Below, one piece after another: positions 25,801 to 34,280 of a stretch of 64,000 nucleotides of DNA. This DNA comes from Marinobacter sp. Arc7-DN-1 (GTDB lineage: Bacteria > Pseudomonadota > Gammaproteobacteria > Pseudomonadales > Oleiphilaceae): contig NZ_CP031848.1 in NCBI RefSeq assembly GCF_003441595.1, forward strand, positions 2,170,001-2,234,000. Direction: 5' to 3'. Below the pieces are notes generated by a model. The model saw nothing but the letters and a program-made list of their open reading frames with translations. It made no database searches and was not told the DNA's origin. The translations under genes and the position numbers were made by a program. The first letter of the stretch is position 1, and the number at the start of each line of letters is the position of its first letter.

Positions 25801-25903
25801 GTTCTATATCCTGCTGGGGCGGGACCACCATGGTTCGGGAGCCGACGAGTACTCGGACACGTCCGATGGTGACGATAACGGTAAGCCGGCAACGGCTCAC
25901 TAA
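22808..25903 (+). CDS. RND efflux permease (HAE1 family)
   Basis: 1031 residues with the standard RND arrangement: TM1, a large periplasmic loop, TM2-6, a linker, TM7, a second loop, TM8-12. The TM4 proton-relay aspartates are visible in LAIGLVVDDAIIMVENVHRH. The N-terminus FIHRPVLATVVSLLILLLG and LAAQFESWRDPFIIL near TM8 are typical of drug exporters such as MexW/VexF. It expels hydrophobic toxic compounds using the proton gradient. The reading frame is intact, and a likely terminator follows. Confidence 0.93.
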   Translation: MRFTDIFIHRPVLATVVSLLILLLGARAAMEMEIRQYPELESTTVTVTTAYPGASSDLIKGFITTPLQQAIAEASGIDYLTSTSSQGISTIEAKMVLNYDANAALAEIQAKVASQRNVLPAEAEDPVITSTTGDSTALMYIAFYSTELAVPQITDYLTRVVQPRLQALSGVGKAELLGRKFALRVWLDPERLAAVDMTPPEVVARLRANNYQAAVGNTKGTYTEISMTSDTDVADPDQFRNLVIKQADGTQIRLQDIARVELGSETYDQLALYKGQPATYVAIELAPGANPLTVAGLVKGELPDIESQLPSGLNVRLAYDASDFIEDSINEVIQTLLEAMIIVLVVVFLCLGSVRASIVPSVAVPLSLIGGAFIMLMFGFSLNLLTLLSLVLAIGLVVDDAIIMVENVHRHIEQGESRFEAAINGAREMAVPIIAMTTTLVAVYAPIGFMGGLVGSLFTEFAFTLAGTVVISGIVALTLSPMLSGKVLKPHGNSGKFESLVERSFNGLAAGYKSALSSLMQTRSVVVFFAIVVLVSIYFMVTMSQNELAPTEDQGILFYQGLGPQTSTLDYLLEHGDEIQERMSAVPGYNEDFMIIGITGPNAVFGGFKMAPWSERDISQFEAQPLLDAELKKVTGLQTAVFPRPSLPGSGGGLPFQFVITTGSSYEQLDQVADEMLGKAMASGNFMFLQKSINFDRPITRINVDRDRVADLGLSMQDVGQSLSSMLGGGYINRFSMEGRSYQVIPQVDQQFRLDAQALNEYYIRADNGALVPLGSVVSFSQQVEPSNRTQFNQQNSLTLQGVVMPGVAAGSAMDFMERTAEEVFPQGFTYDYTGQSRQLATQGSALMVTFFLSLLVIYLVLAAQFESWRDPFIILVSVPMSVAGAMAFIVLGFATMNIYTQVGLITLIGVVSKNGILIVEFANQLQKERGLNKFDAVVEAAAIRLRPIIMTSLALIFAMVPLLIAIGPGAESRFAIGLTISAGLGIGTLFTIFVLPAFYILLGRDHHGSGADEYSDTSDGDDNGKPATAH

Positions 25904-25921
25904 ATCCGGCAACTGGAAAAA

Positions 25922-25955
25922 CCCCGGCCACCATTCAGTGAGCCGGGTTCTTTAT
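25922..25955 (+). terminator. likely terminator after the RND operon
   Basis: CCCCGGC and GCCGGGT arms (one mismatch at the base) around a 13-base loop, followed by a T-rich stretch. It lies between the convergent RND and AraC genes and may serve both. Confidence 0.5.
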
Positions 25956-25969
25956 TGCCGTTCCGGAAT

Positions 25970-26935
25970 TCAGTCCAGCGCCGGGGCCGGGGCAGAGACT
26001 GGCTTCCGGTGCTGCAGGTTGCGACGCCACTGCACGGTCTCACTGGGCAGTTCTCCGAAATGCTCCCGATAGAGGGCCGCGAACCGGCCAAGGTGGGAGA
26101 AGCCCTCATCAGCTGCATACCAGGAAATGTGGGGCACCTCGCACTGGCAATCCACCAGCCTGCGCCGCACCCTGATTAACCGGTTGCGCTGGTAAAACCG
26201 GTAGGGCGTCATCCCGGTTTCCCGCTTCATCAGGAAATAGAGGTTTCGCTCGCTGACACCGGAATGGCTGGCCAGCTCCCGCAGGTTAAAGTCCCAGGCA
26301 GGTTCCTGCCGGATTTTTTCGATCATCCGGACTATCCGGCGATCAAGCTCGGGGTGCCCGCGAGGTGGCGCCCCCTCATTCCGCTCCATTGCCGCCAGTT
26401 GCCGGAAGAGGTCATCGGTCAGCTCTCTTGCGTGAGCATCGTCCCTGAAAAAGGACGAGCTATGCAGATACTCCGTGATCAGATTCTGGCAGGCGGCAAG
26501 GCGTTTGTCGCCTTCGTCTTTGATCAGGCTGTCCGGAATTCCGGCTGCCGGCCGGAGAATCATGACCCGGCCATTCCGGGGCAGGCGCAGCCTGAACCGG
26601 TCTGAGGATCGGGCAGCCGTTAAATGCAGCATGGGCTGCCCCGGCTTGCCCTGCAGAGCGATCTCCGGGTCGCCGGCCAGCGGCAGCAGAAACACCGGAT
26701 CTGACGCACTCCAGCAAGTGATCTCCATGGCCTGACTGGCCTGGATACAAACCACCCTGCCCAGACCGGACGTCAGTGCCGACAGGGCACCAGCCGTGCC
26801 ACTGCCTGAGTGCAGCTGACACTCCACACCATCCCAACCAGAGAGCTTTCGCAGGGCGACAAGCCACTCTCCGGGAAACGCCCGGTTGAGTCGCAGATAG
26901 GCATCAAGTTCTTGATCGGGTGCTTTGTTTGGCAT
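25970..26935 (-). CDS. AraC family transcriptional regulator
   Basis: 321 residues. The N-terminal two thirds is an AraC-binding-like sensor domain without clear ligand motifs. The C-terminal 100 residues form the two helix-turn-helix units: FNLRELASHSGVSERNLYFL and then the second with SHLGRFAALYREHFGELPSE. The target is unknown. It is convergent with the RND operon, so adjacency alone does not prove that it controls the pump. Confidence 0.88.
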   Translation of the reverse strand: MPNKAPDQELDAYLRLNRAFPGEWLVALRKLSGWDGVECQLHSGSGTAGALSALTSGLGRVVCIQASQAMEITCWSASDPVFLLPLAGDPEIALQGKPGQPMLHLTAARSSDRFRLRLPRNGRVMILRPAAGIPDSLIKDEGDKRLAACQNLITEYLHSSSFFRDDAHARELTDDLFRQLAAMERNEGAPPRGHPELDRRIVRMIEKIRQEPAWDFNLRELASHSGVSERNLYFLMKRETGMTPYRFYQRNRLIRVRRRLVDCQCEVPHISWYAADEGFSHLGRFAALYREHFGELPSETVQWRRNLQHRKPVSAPAPALD

Positions 26936-27048
26936 AAGTTTCGGGAGGAAAGTGGTTTTTACCCACTATCAGGGCAACCCGGGCGTTTCCAGTAGCCAGA
27001 TGTTGCAAAACCCCCTGAAACCGGCGCTTTTTTTGCCTGTTATTGATG

Positions 27049-28716
27049 TTAATCAACCAGTGCACTGCCCAATGCCTGCCAGGGCAACGGTCTGGCCATT
27101 AGAAATCCCTGTCCCCGGTGGCACTTCAGTTCACGCAACCGGCTGTGCTGATCCTCGCTCTCGATGCCCTCTGCAACCACCTCCAGGCCAAGGGCCTCGG
27201 CAATCCCCAGAATCGCCGCGACAATCCGCGAATCCCCGGACTTGCCGCCAAGCCGCCAGGTGAACTGCCGGTCAATCTTGAGCACCTGAACCGGCAGGGT
27301 ATGAAGGTAAGCCAGTGACGAGTAACCGGTCCCGAAATCATCAATTGCCACACCCACCCCCTGATGACCGAATTCCCGCAGCCGGTTCAGGCATTGCGGG
27401 GAAAGGTTCATCAGGTGGGTTTCGGTAATCTCGATTTCCGGCCGCCAGCCTATCCGCCGAATGCGGCAAAAGAGCGGACCAAGCAGCCCCTCCAGACGTG
27501 AATCGGTGATCTGACGGGCGGAGATATTGATTGCCAGCCGAAGGTCCCGGGGCAGCAATCCCGGGGAATCCGGGAGGTCGGCGAGGATACAGCGCACCAA
27601 ATGCCCCGTCAGCTCGTGAATATGACCACGCTGTTCGGCAATAGGGACAAACTCGGCGGGTGAGACAACGCCAAACTCCGGATGCCGCCAGCGCAGCAGC
27701 GCCTCCAGTCCCGCGATGCGACCACTGTCAAGCCAATACTGGGGCTGGTAGACCACACTGAATTCTTCCGGAGCGGTTTTCAGGGAAGCCATCAGGGCCT
27801 CCGACAGGCGCTGTTCACGCCGGCCCTGCTCCGTAGCCACTTCGCTGTAGAGGCGGTAACAGGCCCGGCCAGCGAGCTTTGCCGTGTACATGGCCCTGTC
27901 TGCGTTCTGCAGCAACTCACTGCCTGTTTTGCCGTGCTCCGGATAAACCGCCGCGCCAACAGACGCTGAAAGAAAATACTCACGGTGATCGACCACCATC
28001 GGGGCCTGGAAAATGTGGATCATGCGTTGACAGACACCGTCCAGATCGTCCCCGGACTGCAACTCTATAATGGCCGAAAACTCATCGCCCGACAGCCTCG
28101 CCACCACGTCACCCCTTCTCAGAACGCTCTGGATACAGTAGGCGGCGTGCTGCAGCACGCGATCCCCGCATTCGTGGCCGTGGAGATCATTAACCGACTT
28201 GAAGAAATCAAGATCCACAAACAGCACGGCGAACCGGCGACTGTCACGGGCGCGCCGGGCCACACGGGCCTTGAGGAACTCCTGGAACAGGGAACGGTTC
28301 GGCAGCTCGGTGAGGGGGTCGTAGTAAGCCAGCGAGGCCAGGCGCTCGTCGCCCGCCGCCACATCGCCAACGTCCGTGAACACACCGGCCCAGAATCGAC
28401 GATTTCCATGCTCCAGGGGATAGATTGTCAGCCACTGGGGATAGGTCTCGCCGCTCTTTCGGCGGTTCCAGATCAGCCCCTCCCAGCGCCCATGTCGCTC
28501 AAGGCTTTGCCACATGGCCTGATAGAACTCGGGCGAGTGCAGGCCGGAACTCAGTATCGACGGTGGCTGTCCAAGGACCTCATCTGACTGGTATCCGGTG
28601 ACAGCGCAAAACATCCGATTGGCGTAGACGATTCGTGGTTCTGTCGTGGACAGCATGATTGCCCTGGGGTGGTTATCCACCAGGGCCCGGAAATCCTGTT
28701 GCTGCACTACCTGCAT
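27049..28716 (-). CDS. PAS-GGDEF-EAL cyclic di-GMP enzyme
   Basis: 555 residues from the ATG at 28716, chosen because AAAGGAG precedes it; a longer frame to 28863 lacks support. A PAS domain (residues about 10-120, with ANRMFCAVTGYQSDEVLG) is followed by a GGDEF domain with the active site SGDEF and an intact RxxD inhibitory site (RRGDVVARL), then an EAL domain. In the EAL domain the key residues are present: EALLRW, NISARQ, EITE, DDFGTGYSSL, KID, AEGIES and the Gln of RGQGF. Both synthesis and breakdown of c-di-GMP are therefore possible. It is soluble, with no membrane segments, and divergent from the chemoreceptor gene. Confidence 0.9.
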   Translation of the reverse strand: MQVVQQQDFRALVDNHPRAIMLSTTEPRIVYANRMFCAVTGYQSDEVLGQPPSILSSGLHSPEFYQAMWQSLERHGRWEGLIWNRRKSGETYPQWLTIYPLEHGNRRFWAGVFTDVGDVAAGDERLASLAYYDPLTELPNRSLFQEFLKARVARRARDSRRFAVLFVDLDFFKSVNDLHGHECGDRVLQHAAYCIQSVLRRGDVVARLSGDEFSAIIELQSGDDLDGVCQRMIHIFQAPMVVDHREYFLSASVGAAVYPEHGKTGSELLQNADRAMYTAKLAGRACYRLYSEVATEQGRREQRLSEALMASLKTAPEEFSVVYQPQYWLDSGRIAGLEALLRWRHPEFGVVSPAEFVPIAEQRGHIHELTGHLVRCILADLPDSPGLLPRDLRLAINISARQITDSRLEGLLGPLFCRIRRIGWRPEIEITETHLMNLSPQCLNRLREFGHQGVGVAIDDFGTGYSSLAYLHTLPVQVLKIDRQFTWRLGGKSGDSRIVAAILGIAEALGLEVVAEGIESEDQHSRLRELKCHRGQGFLMARPLPWQALGSALVD

Positions 28717-28863
28717 CCGCTGCTTACTCCTTTCAGCGATCCCTGAACCTGAACCCGGCGGATCAGGCATCAGCTTAAGCCGTATGTGTCGCCACAACAG
28801 CCACATATTGCAAAAACTGCGGGGTTTAGACCAAAGCACAAGAAAAACTGAGGGTTCGCTCAA

Positions 28864-28875
28864 TTATTGCAATAA
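28864..28875. promoter_or_regulatory. 12-bp palindrome between divergent genes
   Basis: TTATTGCAATAA is a perfect palindrome in the 236-base region between the c-di-GMP enzyme and the chemoreceptor gene. TATTGCAA recurs at 28806-28813. It may be a regulator site; the short length makes chance occurrence possible. Confidence 0.3.
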
Positions 28876-28952
28876 CCGGATATCGGAGCGTCCGGATGCG
28901 GCCGATAGTTGACTGGCAATAACACGAACAGCGACCCAGGAAAGGATTTTCC

Positions 28953-30212
28953 ATGCGCGTTAACCAACCTGTGACCCAGCGAGAGCGGGTGTACCCGGAA
29001 CACTATCACCTGATAACCACAACCGACCTTCGGGGAAAGATCACCGCCGCCAATGAGGAGTTTGCCGAAGTGGCCGGTTACCCTCTGGACGAGCTGATGG
29101 GCCAACCCCACAACCTGATACGCCACCCGGATATGCCGCCAGGCGCCTTCGAGGATCTGTGGCGTACCATCAGGGCCGGTGAATCCTGGCGCGGGATTGT
29201 CAAGAACCGATGCCGGAATGGTGATCACTACTGGGTTGACGCGTTTGTGACGCCGATTCGCAAAGACGGCGACATTGTCGAGTTCCAGTCGGTCCGGACG
29301 CGACCCCACCCCGACCAGATCAAGCGGGCCGAAAAACTCTACAAGGCCTGGAACACGGGCAAGGTGCCCCGGCGCTATCTGGCCGCCAGCCCTCCCCTGG
29401 CCGTCAAGCTGTTCAGCCTTTATGGCCTCCTGGCGCTGGCCATTCCGGGATTGGCTCCGGGCGGGCTCAGCCTGGCCACCATGCTGGCCATCGAGGGGCT
29501 TTTGCTGCTGGTATTCGCCGCGCTGTTCTGGCTTACCCTGCCAATGGTGCGCGGCGCCCGCTCTGCCTGCTGCGCCGCGCATCCGGCCATGCCCTGGATC
29601 TACACGGGCCGCCGGGACGAAGGGGCCTGGATCGAATTCGACCGGCAAAAGCGGGACGCCATTCTCAGGGCCGTCTCCGCCCGAATGCATGGCAATATTG
29701 GCAAACTCCACGGCCGCAAGCAGCGGACGGTTGAATGGGTTGCCAACTCGGTGGCCAGCATCCGCAGTCAACAGGGTGAGATACAGGATATCAGCCGGGC
29801 GTTTGAGGAGCTGGCCGAGAGTGTCCGCCGGGTCAGCGAACTGACCACCCGCAGCCACCAGGCAACTGACGATGCACGCCAGTCCGCCGGACAATGGCGT
29901 GACCAGATGCGGTCAATGAATCAGTCGCTTTCCGGGCTGAAAAACCAGCTCTCCGCAGCCAATGAACGCATGACGACCCTGTCCGAGAAAAGCGATGCCA
30001 TCGGCATGGTTCTGGACGTTATCTCGGACATCGCCGAACAGACCAACCTGCTGGCACTGAACGCCGCCATTGAAGCAGGCAGAGCGGCTTCTGGAACTCG
30101 GCAACCGGTCGGTCCGGAGCAGCGAAAACGCCCGGGAAGAATCGGAGCATCTCGGCAACAATGTCGACCAGGCGCAGCTGCTGACCAGCCATTTTCTGCA
30201 GATGTTGTGTGA
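28953..30212 (+). CDS. Aer-like PAS chemoreceptor, C-terminal signalling domain broken
   Basis: 419 residues. An N-terminal Aer-type PAS domain (HYHLITTTDLRGKITAANEE, then NLIRHPDMPPGAFEDLW and VKNRCRNGDHYWVDAFVTP), two membrane segments at about 150-200, then the start of a methyl-accepting signalling domain up to DVISDIAEQTNLLALNAAIE. Instead of the expected AARAGEQGRGFAVVADEVR tip, the frame runs into an unrelated Arg/Gln/Pro-rich tail. The real C-terminal helix continues in another frame (30070-30273). About 100 or more residues of the hairpin, including the CheA/CheW contact tip, appear deleted, so the product probably cannot signal. Confidence 0.75.
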   Translation: MRVNQPVTQRERVYPEHYHLITTTDLRGKITAANEEFAEVAGYPLDELMGQPHNLIRHPDMPPGAFEDLWRTIRAGESWRGIVKNRCRNGDHYWVDAFVTPIRKDGDIVEFQSVRTRPHPDQIKRAEKLYKAWNTGKVPRRYLAASPPLAVKLFSLYGLLALAIPGLAPGGLSLATMLAIEGLLLLVFAALFWLTLPMVRGARSACCAAHPAMPWIYTGRRDEGAWIEFDRQKRDAILRAVSARMHGNIGKLHGRKQRTVEWVANSVASIRSQQGEIQDISRAFEELAESVRRVSELTTRSHQATDDARQSAGQWRDQMRSMNQSLSGLKNQLSAANERMTTLSEKSDAIGMVLDVISDIAEQTNLLALNAAIEAGRAASGTRQPVGPEQRKRPGRIGASRQQCRPGAAADQPFSADVV

Positions 30213-30273
30213 CCGACTGTTGCCGACGCCGGCGGCGGAGAAAAGGCAACGATTCCCCGAGCCAACGCAATAA
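30070..30273 (+). pseudogene. out-of-frame remnant of the chemoreceptor C-terminus
   Basis: In the +1 frame the sequence reads AERLLELGNRSVRSSENARE and continues SEHLGNNVDQAQLLTSHFLQ. This heptad-rich helix is what one expects at the very end of an Aer-type receptor. It joins the main frame near 30080, showing an internal deletion that also shifted the frame. Confidence 0.6.
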
Positions 30274-30323
30274 GGTAGTCTGGCGATCAACCCTCTGAAA
30301 AACCATGGAAGATCGCTGAAACC

Positions 30324-30638
30324 GTGACTCTTGGAACCCTGTTCTGGCTGTTTGTGGCCGGATTCGCCGTCTGGTACTGGTGGCGCGCCAAAGCCATCAA
30401 GGATTTTGTACTTCAGGCCGCCCGTCGCTACTGCAAGACTATGGATGTCATGCTTCTGGACGATGCTGTATTCCTTCGGGGCCTCTGGTTCAAGCGCGAT
30501 GATCAGGGCCGGATCCGGGTATGGCGCCGATTTCTGTTCGATTTCACGTCTACCGGCGAAGAACGTTACACCGGCCGCATCATCATGCTCGGCCAGCGCA
30601 TCCAGCACATGGAGCTGGAGCCTCACCGGTTTTCCTGA
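30324..30638 (+). CDS. DUF3301 family protein
   Basis: 104 residues. An N-terminal membrane segment (LFWLFVAGFAVWYWWRA), then a small basic/aromatic domain with RRYCKTMDVMLLDDAVFLRG and a C-terminal GRIIMLGQRIQHMELEPH. This fits DUF3301, a conserved gammaproteobacterial family of unknown function. The start is GTG at 30324. It probably sits in the inner membrane with the domain on the cytoplasmic side. Confidence 0.75.
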   Translation: MTLGTLFWLFVAGFAVWYWWRAKAIKDFVLQAARRYCKTMDVMLLDDAVFLRGLWFKRDDQGRIRVWRRFLFDFTSTGEERYTGRIIMLGQRIQHMELEPHRFS

Positions 30639-30777
30639 ACACTCCGCCATGCCCCGGCTTCACGCCCTCACCCAAATGGGCGATTCCCGCCCGCCCCTTT
30701 GGCCCGAATAATCGACAACGCATCGACGACCGTCGGCTGTAAAACGCAGCCGTCAACAAAAACAACAGGAGTCAACC

Positions 30778-31704
30778 ATGCGTATCCGATTTACCGCAGC
30801 AGTCATGCTGGGGCTGGCCATGCTGTCCGCCTCGTTTCTCAGCCACGCCGGTTACACCCAGACCCGCTACCCCATCGTTCTGGTCCATGGCGTTACCGGC
30901 TTCAACACCATCGGTGGGCTGGTCAACTACTTCCACACCATTCCCTGGAACCTGGAGCGCAGTGGCGCACGGGTTTATAGCGCCAGCGTGTCTTTCGTCA
31001 ACAGCAGTGAGCAACGGGGCCAGCAACTGGCCAACTATGTCAACAGCCTGGGCCATGCCAAGGTCAACCTGATGGCCCACAGCCAGGGTGCCCCCACCTC
31101 CCGGGTGACCGCCGCACTGATTCCCCAGCGGATTGCCTCGATCACCTCCATCGACGGCGTCAACAAAGGCTCCAAAGTGGCAGACGTGGTTCGCGGCATT
31201 CTTCCGCCCGGCAGCTATGTGGAAGGCGGGGCGGACGCCATTGCCAACGCCCTCGGCGATCTGATCAACGCCCTGTCCGGCGCCAATAACCCACAAGACG
31301 GACTGGCCGCGCTGGAGACCCTGACAACGCCCGGAACCACCAGCCTGAACGATGCGCTGGGCTGGAAAGGGGTTAACCGCAACGCCTGCGCCGGCACCAG
31401 CGAGGACGTGTGGATCAACGGCAACCGCATCAAATTCTTTTCCTGGACCGGCCGTGGCGTCTGGACCAACGTCTTTGACATCACCGACCCCTTCCTGGGC
31501 ATTACCGCCCTGGCCTTCGGCAGCGAGCCGAACGACGGGCTGGTCGGCGTCTGTTCGACCATGATGGGTAACGTGATCGGTACCCAATACGACATGAACC
31601 ACGTGGATGCCATCAACCACCTGCTGGGCGCCCGCTCCCTGTGGACCAATCCGGTTACCCTCTACCGTACCCAGGCCAACCGCCTGAAAAACCGCGGGTT
31701 GTGA
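30778..31704 (+). CDS. lipA: secreted triacylglycerol lipase (family I)
   Basis: 308 residues with a signal peptide (cleavage near SHA-GYTQ). An alpha/beta hydrolase of the Pseudomonas/Burkholderia lipase family that hydrolyses triglycerides outside the cell. The oxyanion stretch is YPIVLVHGVTGF, the nucleophile elbow is MAHSQGAPTS, the acid is in EPNDGLVG, and the catalytic His is in NHVDAINH. Two Cys (NACAGTSED and GVCSTMM) can form the disulfide known in this family. The first Gly of GxSxG is Ala here. AGGAG precedes the ATG. The foldase gene follows after seven bases, as is usual for type II-secreted lipases. Confidence 0.93.
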   Translation: MRIRFTAAVMLGLAMLSASFLSHAGYTQTRYPIVLVHGVTGFNTIGGLVNYFHTIPWNLERSGARVYSASVSFVNSSEQRGQQLANYVNSLGHAKVNLMAHSQGAPTSRVTAALIPQRIASITSIDGVNKGSKVADVVRGILPPGSYVEGGADAIANALGDLINALSGANNPQDGLAALETLTTPGTTSLNDALGWKGVNRNACAGTSEDVWINGNRIKFFSWTGRGVWTNVFDITDPFLGITALAFGSEPNDGLVGVCSTMMGNVIGTQYDMNHVDAINHLLGARSLWTNPVTLYRTQANRLKNRGL

Positions 31705-31711
31705 GGCGATC

Positions 31712-32806
31712 ATGAAACAGCCCCTCATCGGTCACCGTCGATGGCTGTTTCCCGTTGCCCTGTCGGCCATTCTGGCCGGCAGCGGCCTCTGGTACGGCAT
31801 CAACGATTACCCGCCTTTGCCAACCGCCGAAGCGCCGCTTTCCAGTGCGCAGCAAACCGGGCCCGCGCGGCCCTCGCCCGGGACCCTTCCCGCAGCCGCG
31901 CCAGTGGAGGCCGGGGTTCCGCCGGCACCCAACACCACCCCCAGGTCACTAGGCCCAGAGCCTTTTGCGCCGTCCCTGGCCGGCACCGATATCGACGGCG
32001 CCCTGCAAGCGGACGCCAACGGCCAACTGGTCATCAACCTGCGGGTCCGCGACTTCTTCGACTATTTCCTCAGTACCGTCGGTGAGGTTTCGCCGGAAAC
32101 AGCCATCCGCCAGATTGAGCAGATGGCCCGGACGCATCTGCCAGAGCCCGCTTCCGGGCAGGCACTGGCACTGCTTGACCAGTACCTCGCTTACAAACAG
32201 GCATCGCTGGCCGTGATGCAAACCCGACTGGATCCCCGCCGGCAAGGCGACGCCGGCTACCAGTTGGCAGCGCTGGGCGATGCCATGGCACAACTGAAGA
32301 GGCTTCGCCAATCCACCTTCGATGCCGAGGTTCACCAGGCCTTCTTCGGGCTCGAGGAAGCCTACAGCGAATACACCCTGGCCACGCTGGCCATCCAGCA
32401 GCGGGACGACCTGAGCCAGCAGGGCAAGCAGGCATTGGTTGAATGGCATCGGAACCAGTTGCCGGAGGCCCTGAAAACGACCGAGGAGCGCCTTTACGCC
32501 ACCACCCGCCAGCAACAGGCACGTATCGCCGCCATCACCAATGCCAGCTCGGCGGACGCTGCCGGCCAGCAACTGACCGATCTTGGCCTTGACCCCGAGG
32601 GCGTCGAGGGCGTGGTGAGCTACCTGGAACATCGGGAGCGGTTTGATCAGCGCTTCCAGAGTTTTCAGGAGGCACTGAATCGCAAAGGCGCAAACGGACT
32701 GGCAGCACAGGATCTGGAAGCCCGTCGCGAAGAACTCCTGCTCCAGCACTTCCCAAACGAGCAGGACCGAACCTGGGCACGCCTTAAAATGCTCGATAGC
32801 AGCTGA
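31712..32806 (+). CDS. lifO: lipase-specific foldase (lipase secretion chaperone)
   Basis: 364 residues. An N-terminal membrane anchor (about residues 10-28), a Pro/Ala-rich linker to about residue 85, and a helical periplasmic domain. The family motif RVRDFFDYFLSTVGE near residue 112 corresponds to the RxxFDY-LSA-GE foldase signature. It folds the lipase in the periplasm before type II secretion. Encoded directly after its client in one operon. Confidence 0.93.
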   Translation: MKQPLIGHRRWLFPVALSAILAGSGLWYGINDYPPLPTAEAPLSSAQQTGPARPSPGTLPAAAPVEAGVPPAPNTTPRSLGPEPFAPSLAGTDIDGALQADANGQLVINLRVRDFFDYFLSTVGEVSPETAIRQIEQMARTHLPEPASGQALALLDQYLAYKQASLAVMQTRLDPRRQGDAGYQLAALGDAMAQLKRLRQSTFDAEVHQAFFGLEEAYSEYTLATLAIQQRDDLSQQGKQALVEWHRNQLPEALKTTEERLYATTRQQQARIAAITNASSADAAGQQLTDLGLDPEGVEGVVSYLEHRERFDQRFQSFQEALNRKGANGLAAQDLEARREELLLQHFPNEQDRTWARLKMLDSS

Positions 32807-32815
32807 CCGGAATGT

Positions 32816-32845
32816 GCTCAGGCTCGCGAAAGCGCGGGCCTGAGC
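32816..32845 (+). terminator. hairpin after the lipase operon
   Basis: GCTCAGGC and GCCTGAGC enclose a GC-rich inner stretch with a GAAA loop. No T run follows, so it may act as a 3' end stabiliser or a weak terminator. Confidence 0.45.
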
Positions 32846-32885
32846 CCGCTACAATCCGGGGACTGGCCCGCCATTGGATACGGTG

Positions 32886-34280
32886 ATGAATACCGAGCAG
32901 CTCAGACACCAGCAGGCAACCGGTTTCCCGCGACTGCGCTTTGCACCCGATCTTGAACAGAGTTACCGGAAAACCCGTGCATCGCTGGTCCGACAGCGGG
33001 CACGGCCCGTTTCCATCGTGGGCCTGATCCTGTTCCTGATCTACGCCGCCATGGATGTGCTGACCTTGCCCGCCGAGCTGGCCCGGGTCACCGTGTCCAT
33101 CCGGCTGGCCATCACCTGCCCGGTTATCGCCATCGTGGTCTGGCTGGCTTTTCGCCCTGCGCCTTCAGACAGGACCTTTGAGCGACTCTATACACTGGCT
33201 TATTTCCTGGGCGGCCTCAGCGTGATTGCAATTATCGGCGTAGCCCGGCACATGGCGTTTCCGCTGCCCTACGAGGGTATGATCCTGATGCTGATGTTCG
33301 GCTACTTTGCCATGGGGCTGCCGTTCATTAGCGCTTCCATGGTCTCACTGGCTCTGGTTTTCAGCTATTTCATGACTGAACTATGGAGTGGCATGCCAAG
33401 CCCCGTCATCATGAGCAACCTGTTTTTCCTGATGACGGCCAACATCATCGGCATGGTGGGTGCCTGGACCAGCGAGTACCGCCACAGGGCCCATTTTCTC
33501 GACCGACAGTTACTGGACCTGATGCACCAGGCGGCCCGGGACGAGAGCCGGCGTAAAACCGAACTCATCACTGCCGCCAGTCATGACCTGCGCCAACCCC
33601 TGAATGTGATCGACATAACACTGGAAAGCCTTTCGCCGGGTTCCGGGGAGCCTGGCAAAAATCCGGTAACGACCCAGTTAAAGGACACCATCCGGCATCT
33701 TCGCCGCCTGCTTGGCACCGTGTTCGACAGTGCCCGGCTGAATGAAGGCATGATCCGGCCGGACATCCAGCCAACACCGCTGGCACCGATTTTTCGCGGC
33801 GTGGGTGATCTGATGACCGACTCGATGGGCATCCGAAAGATAGACCTGTTGATCGACCATGATTCCGGCAACCTAAAAGTTCTGGCTGATCCCGGTCTCC
33901 TGCTCCGGGTGCTTCAGAATCTGGTGTTCAATGCCGCGGAACACAGCGGCGGCACCAGGGTTCGGCTTGGTGCCAGTCGCCAGGGCCAGCATGTGCTTCT
34001 GACCGTCTCGGATAATGGTGCCGGCCTGTCACCAGACCTTAAGGACGACCTGTTTTCGCCCTATGTACGGGGACCCGGCCGAAGCGATTGCCCGGGCCTC
34101 GGGCTCGGCCTGACCATCGTCCGGGAGTTCTCTGCGCTGATGCAGGGGACCTGCGGTGTGGCCACGGAGCGAAGCGGGGGCTCGGCGTTCTGGGTACGTC
34201 TGCCTGCCGCGGCTACAGCCAACCCCGGGCCCGGGCAAGGCTCACGCATTCAGTCCGGTTGTGAACACCAAGCTGGGTGA
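32886..34280 (+). CDS. membrane sensor histidine kinase
   Basis: 464 residues from the ATG at 32886; in-frame TTG at 32874 and GTG at 32883 are alternatives. About five or six membrane segments fill residues 40-205, with no periplasmic sensor domain. Then the HisKA H-box ITAASHDLRQPLNVIDI, the N-box LQNLVFNAAEHSGG, and the ATP lid DNGAGLS and GLGLGLTIV. No receiver domain follows. The last 68 bases overlap, on the opposite strand, the response regulator gene at 34213-34872, which is the likely partner. Confidence 0.88.
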   Translation: MNTEQLRHQQATGFPRLRFAPDLEQSYRKTRASLVRQRARPVSIVGLILFLIYAAMDVLTLPAELARVTVSIRLAITCPVIAIVVWLAFRPAPSDRTFERLYTLAYFLGGLSVIAIIGVARHMAFPLPYEGMILMLMFGYFAMGLPFISASMVSLALVFSYFMTELWSGMPSPVIMSNLFFLMTANIIGMVGAWTSEYRHRAHFLDRQLLDLMHQAARDESRRKTELITAASHDLRQPLNVIDITLESLSPGSGEPGKNPVTTQLKDTIRHLRRLLGTVFDSARLNEGMIRPDIQPTPLAPIFRGVGDLMTDSMGIRKIDLLIDHDSGNLKVLADPGLLLRVLQNLVFNAAEHSGGTRVRLGASRQGQHVLLTVSDNGAGLSPDLKDDLFSPYVRGPGRSDCPGLGLGLTIVREFSALMQGTCGVATERSGGSAFWVRLPAAATANPGPGQGSRIQSGCEHQAG

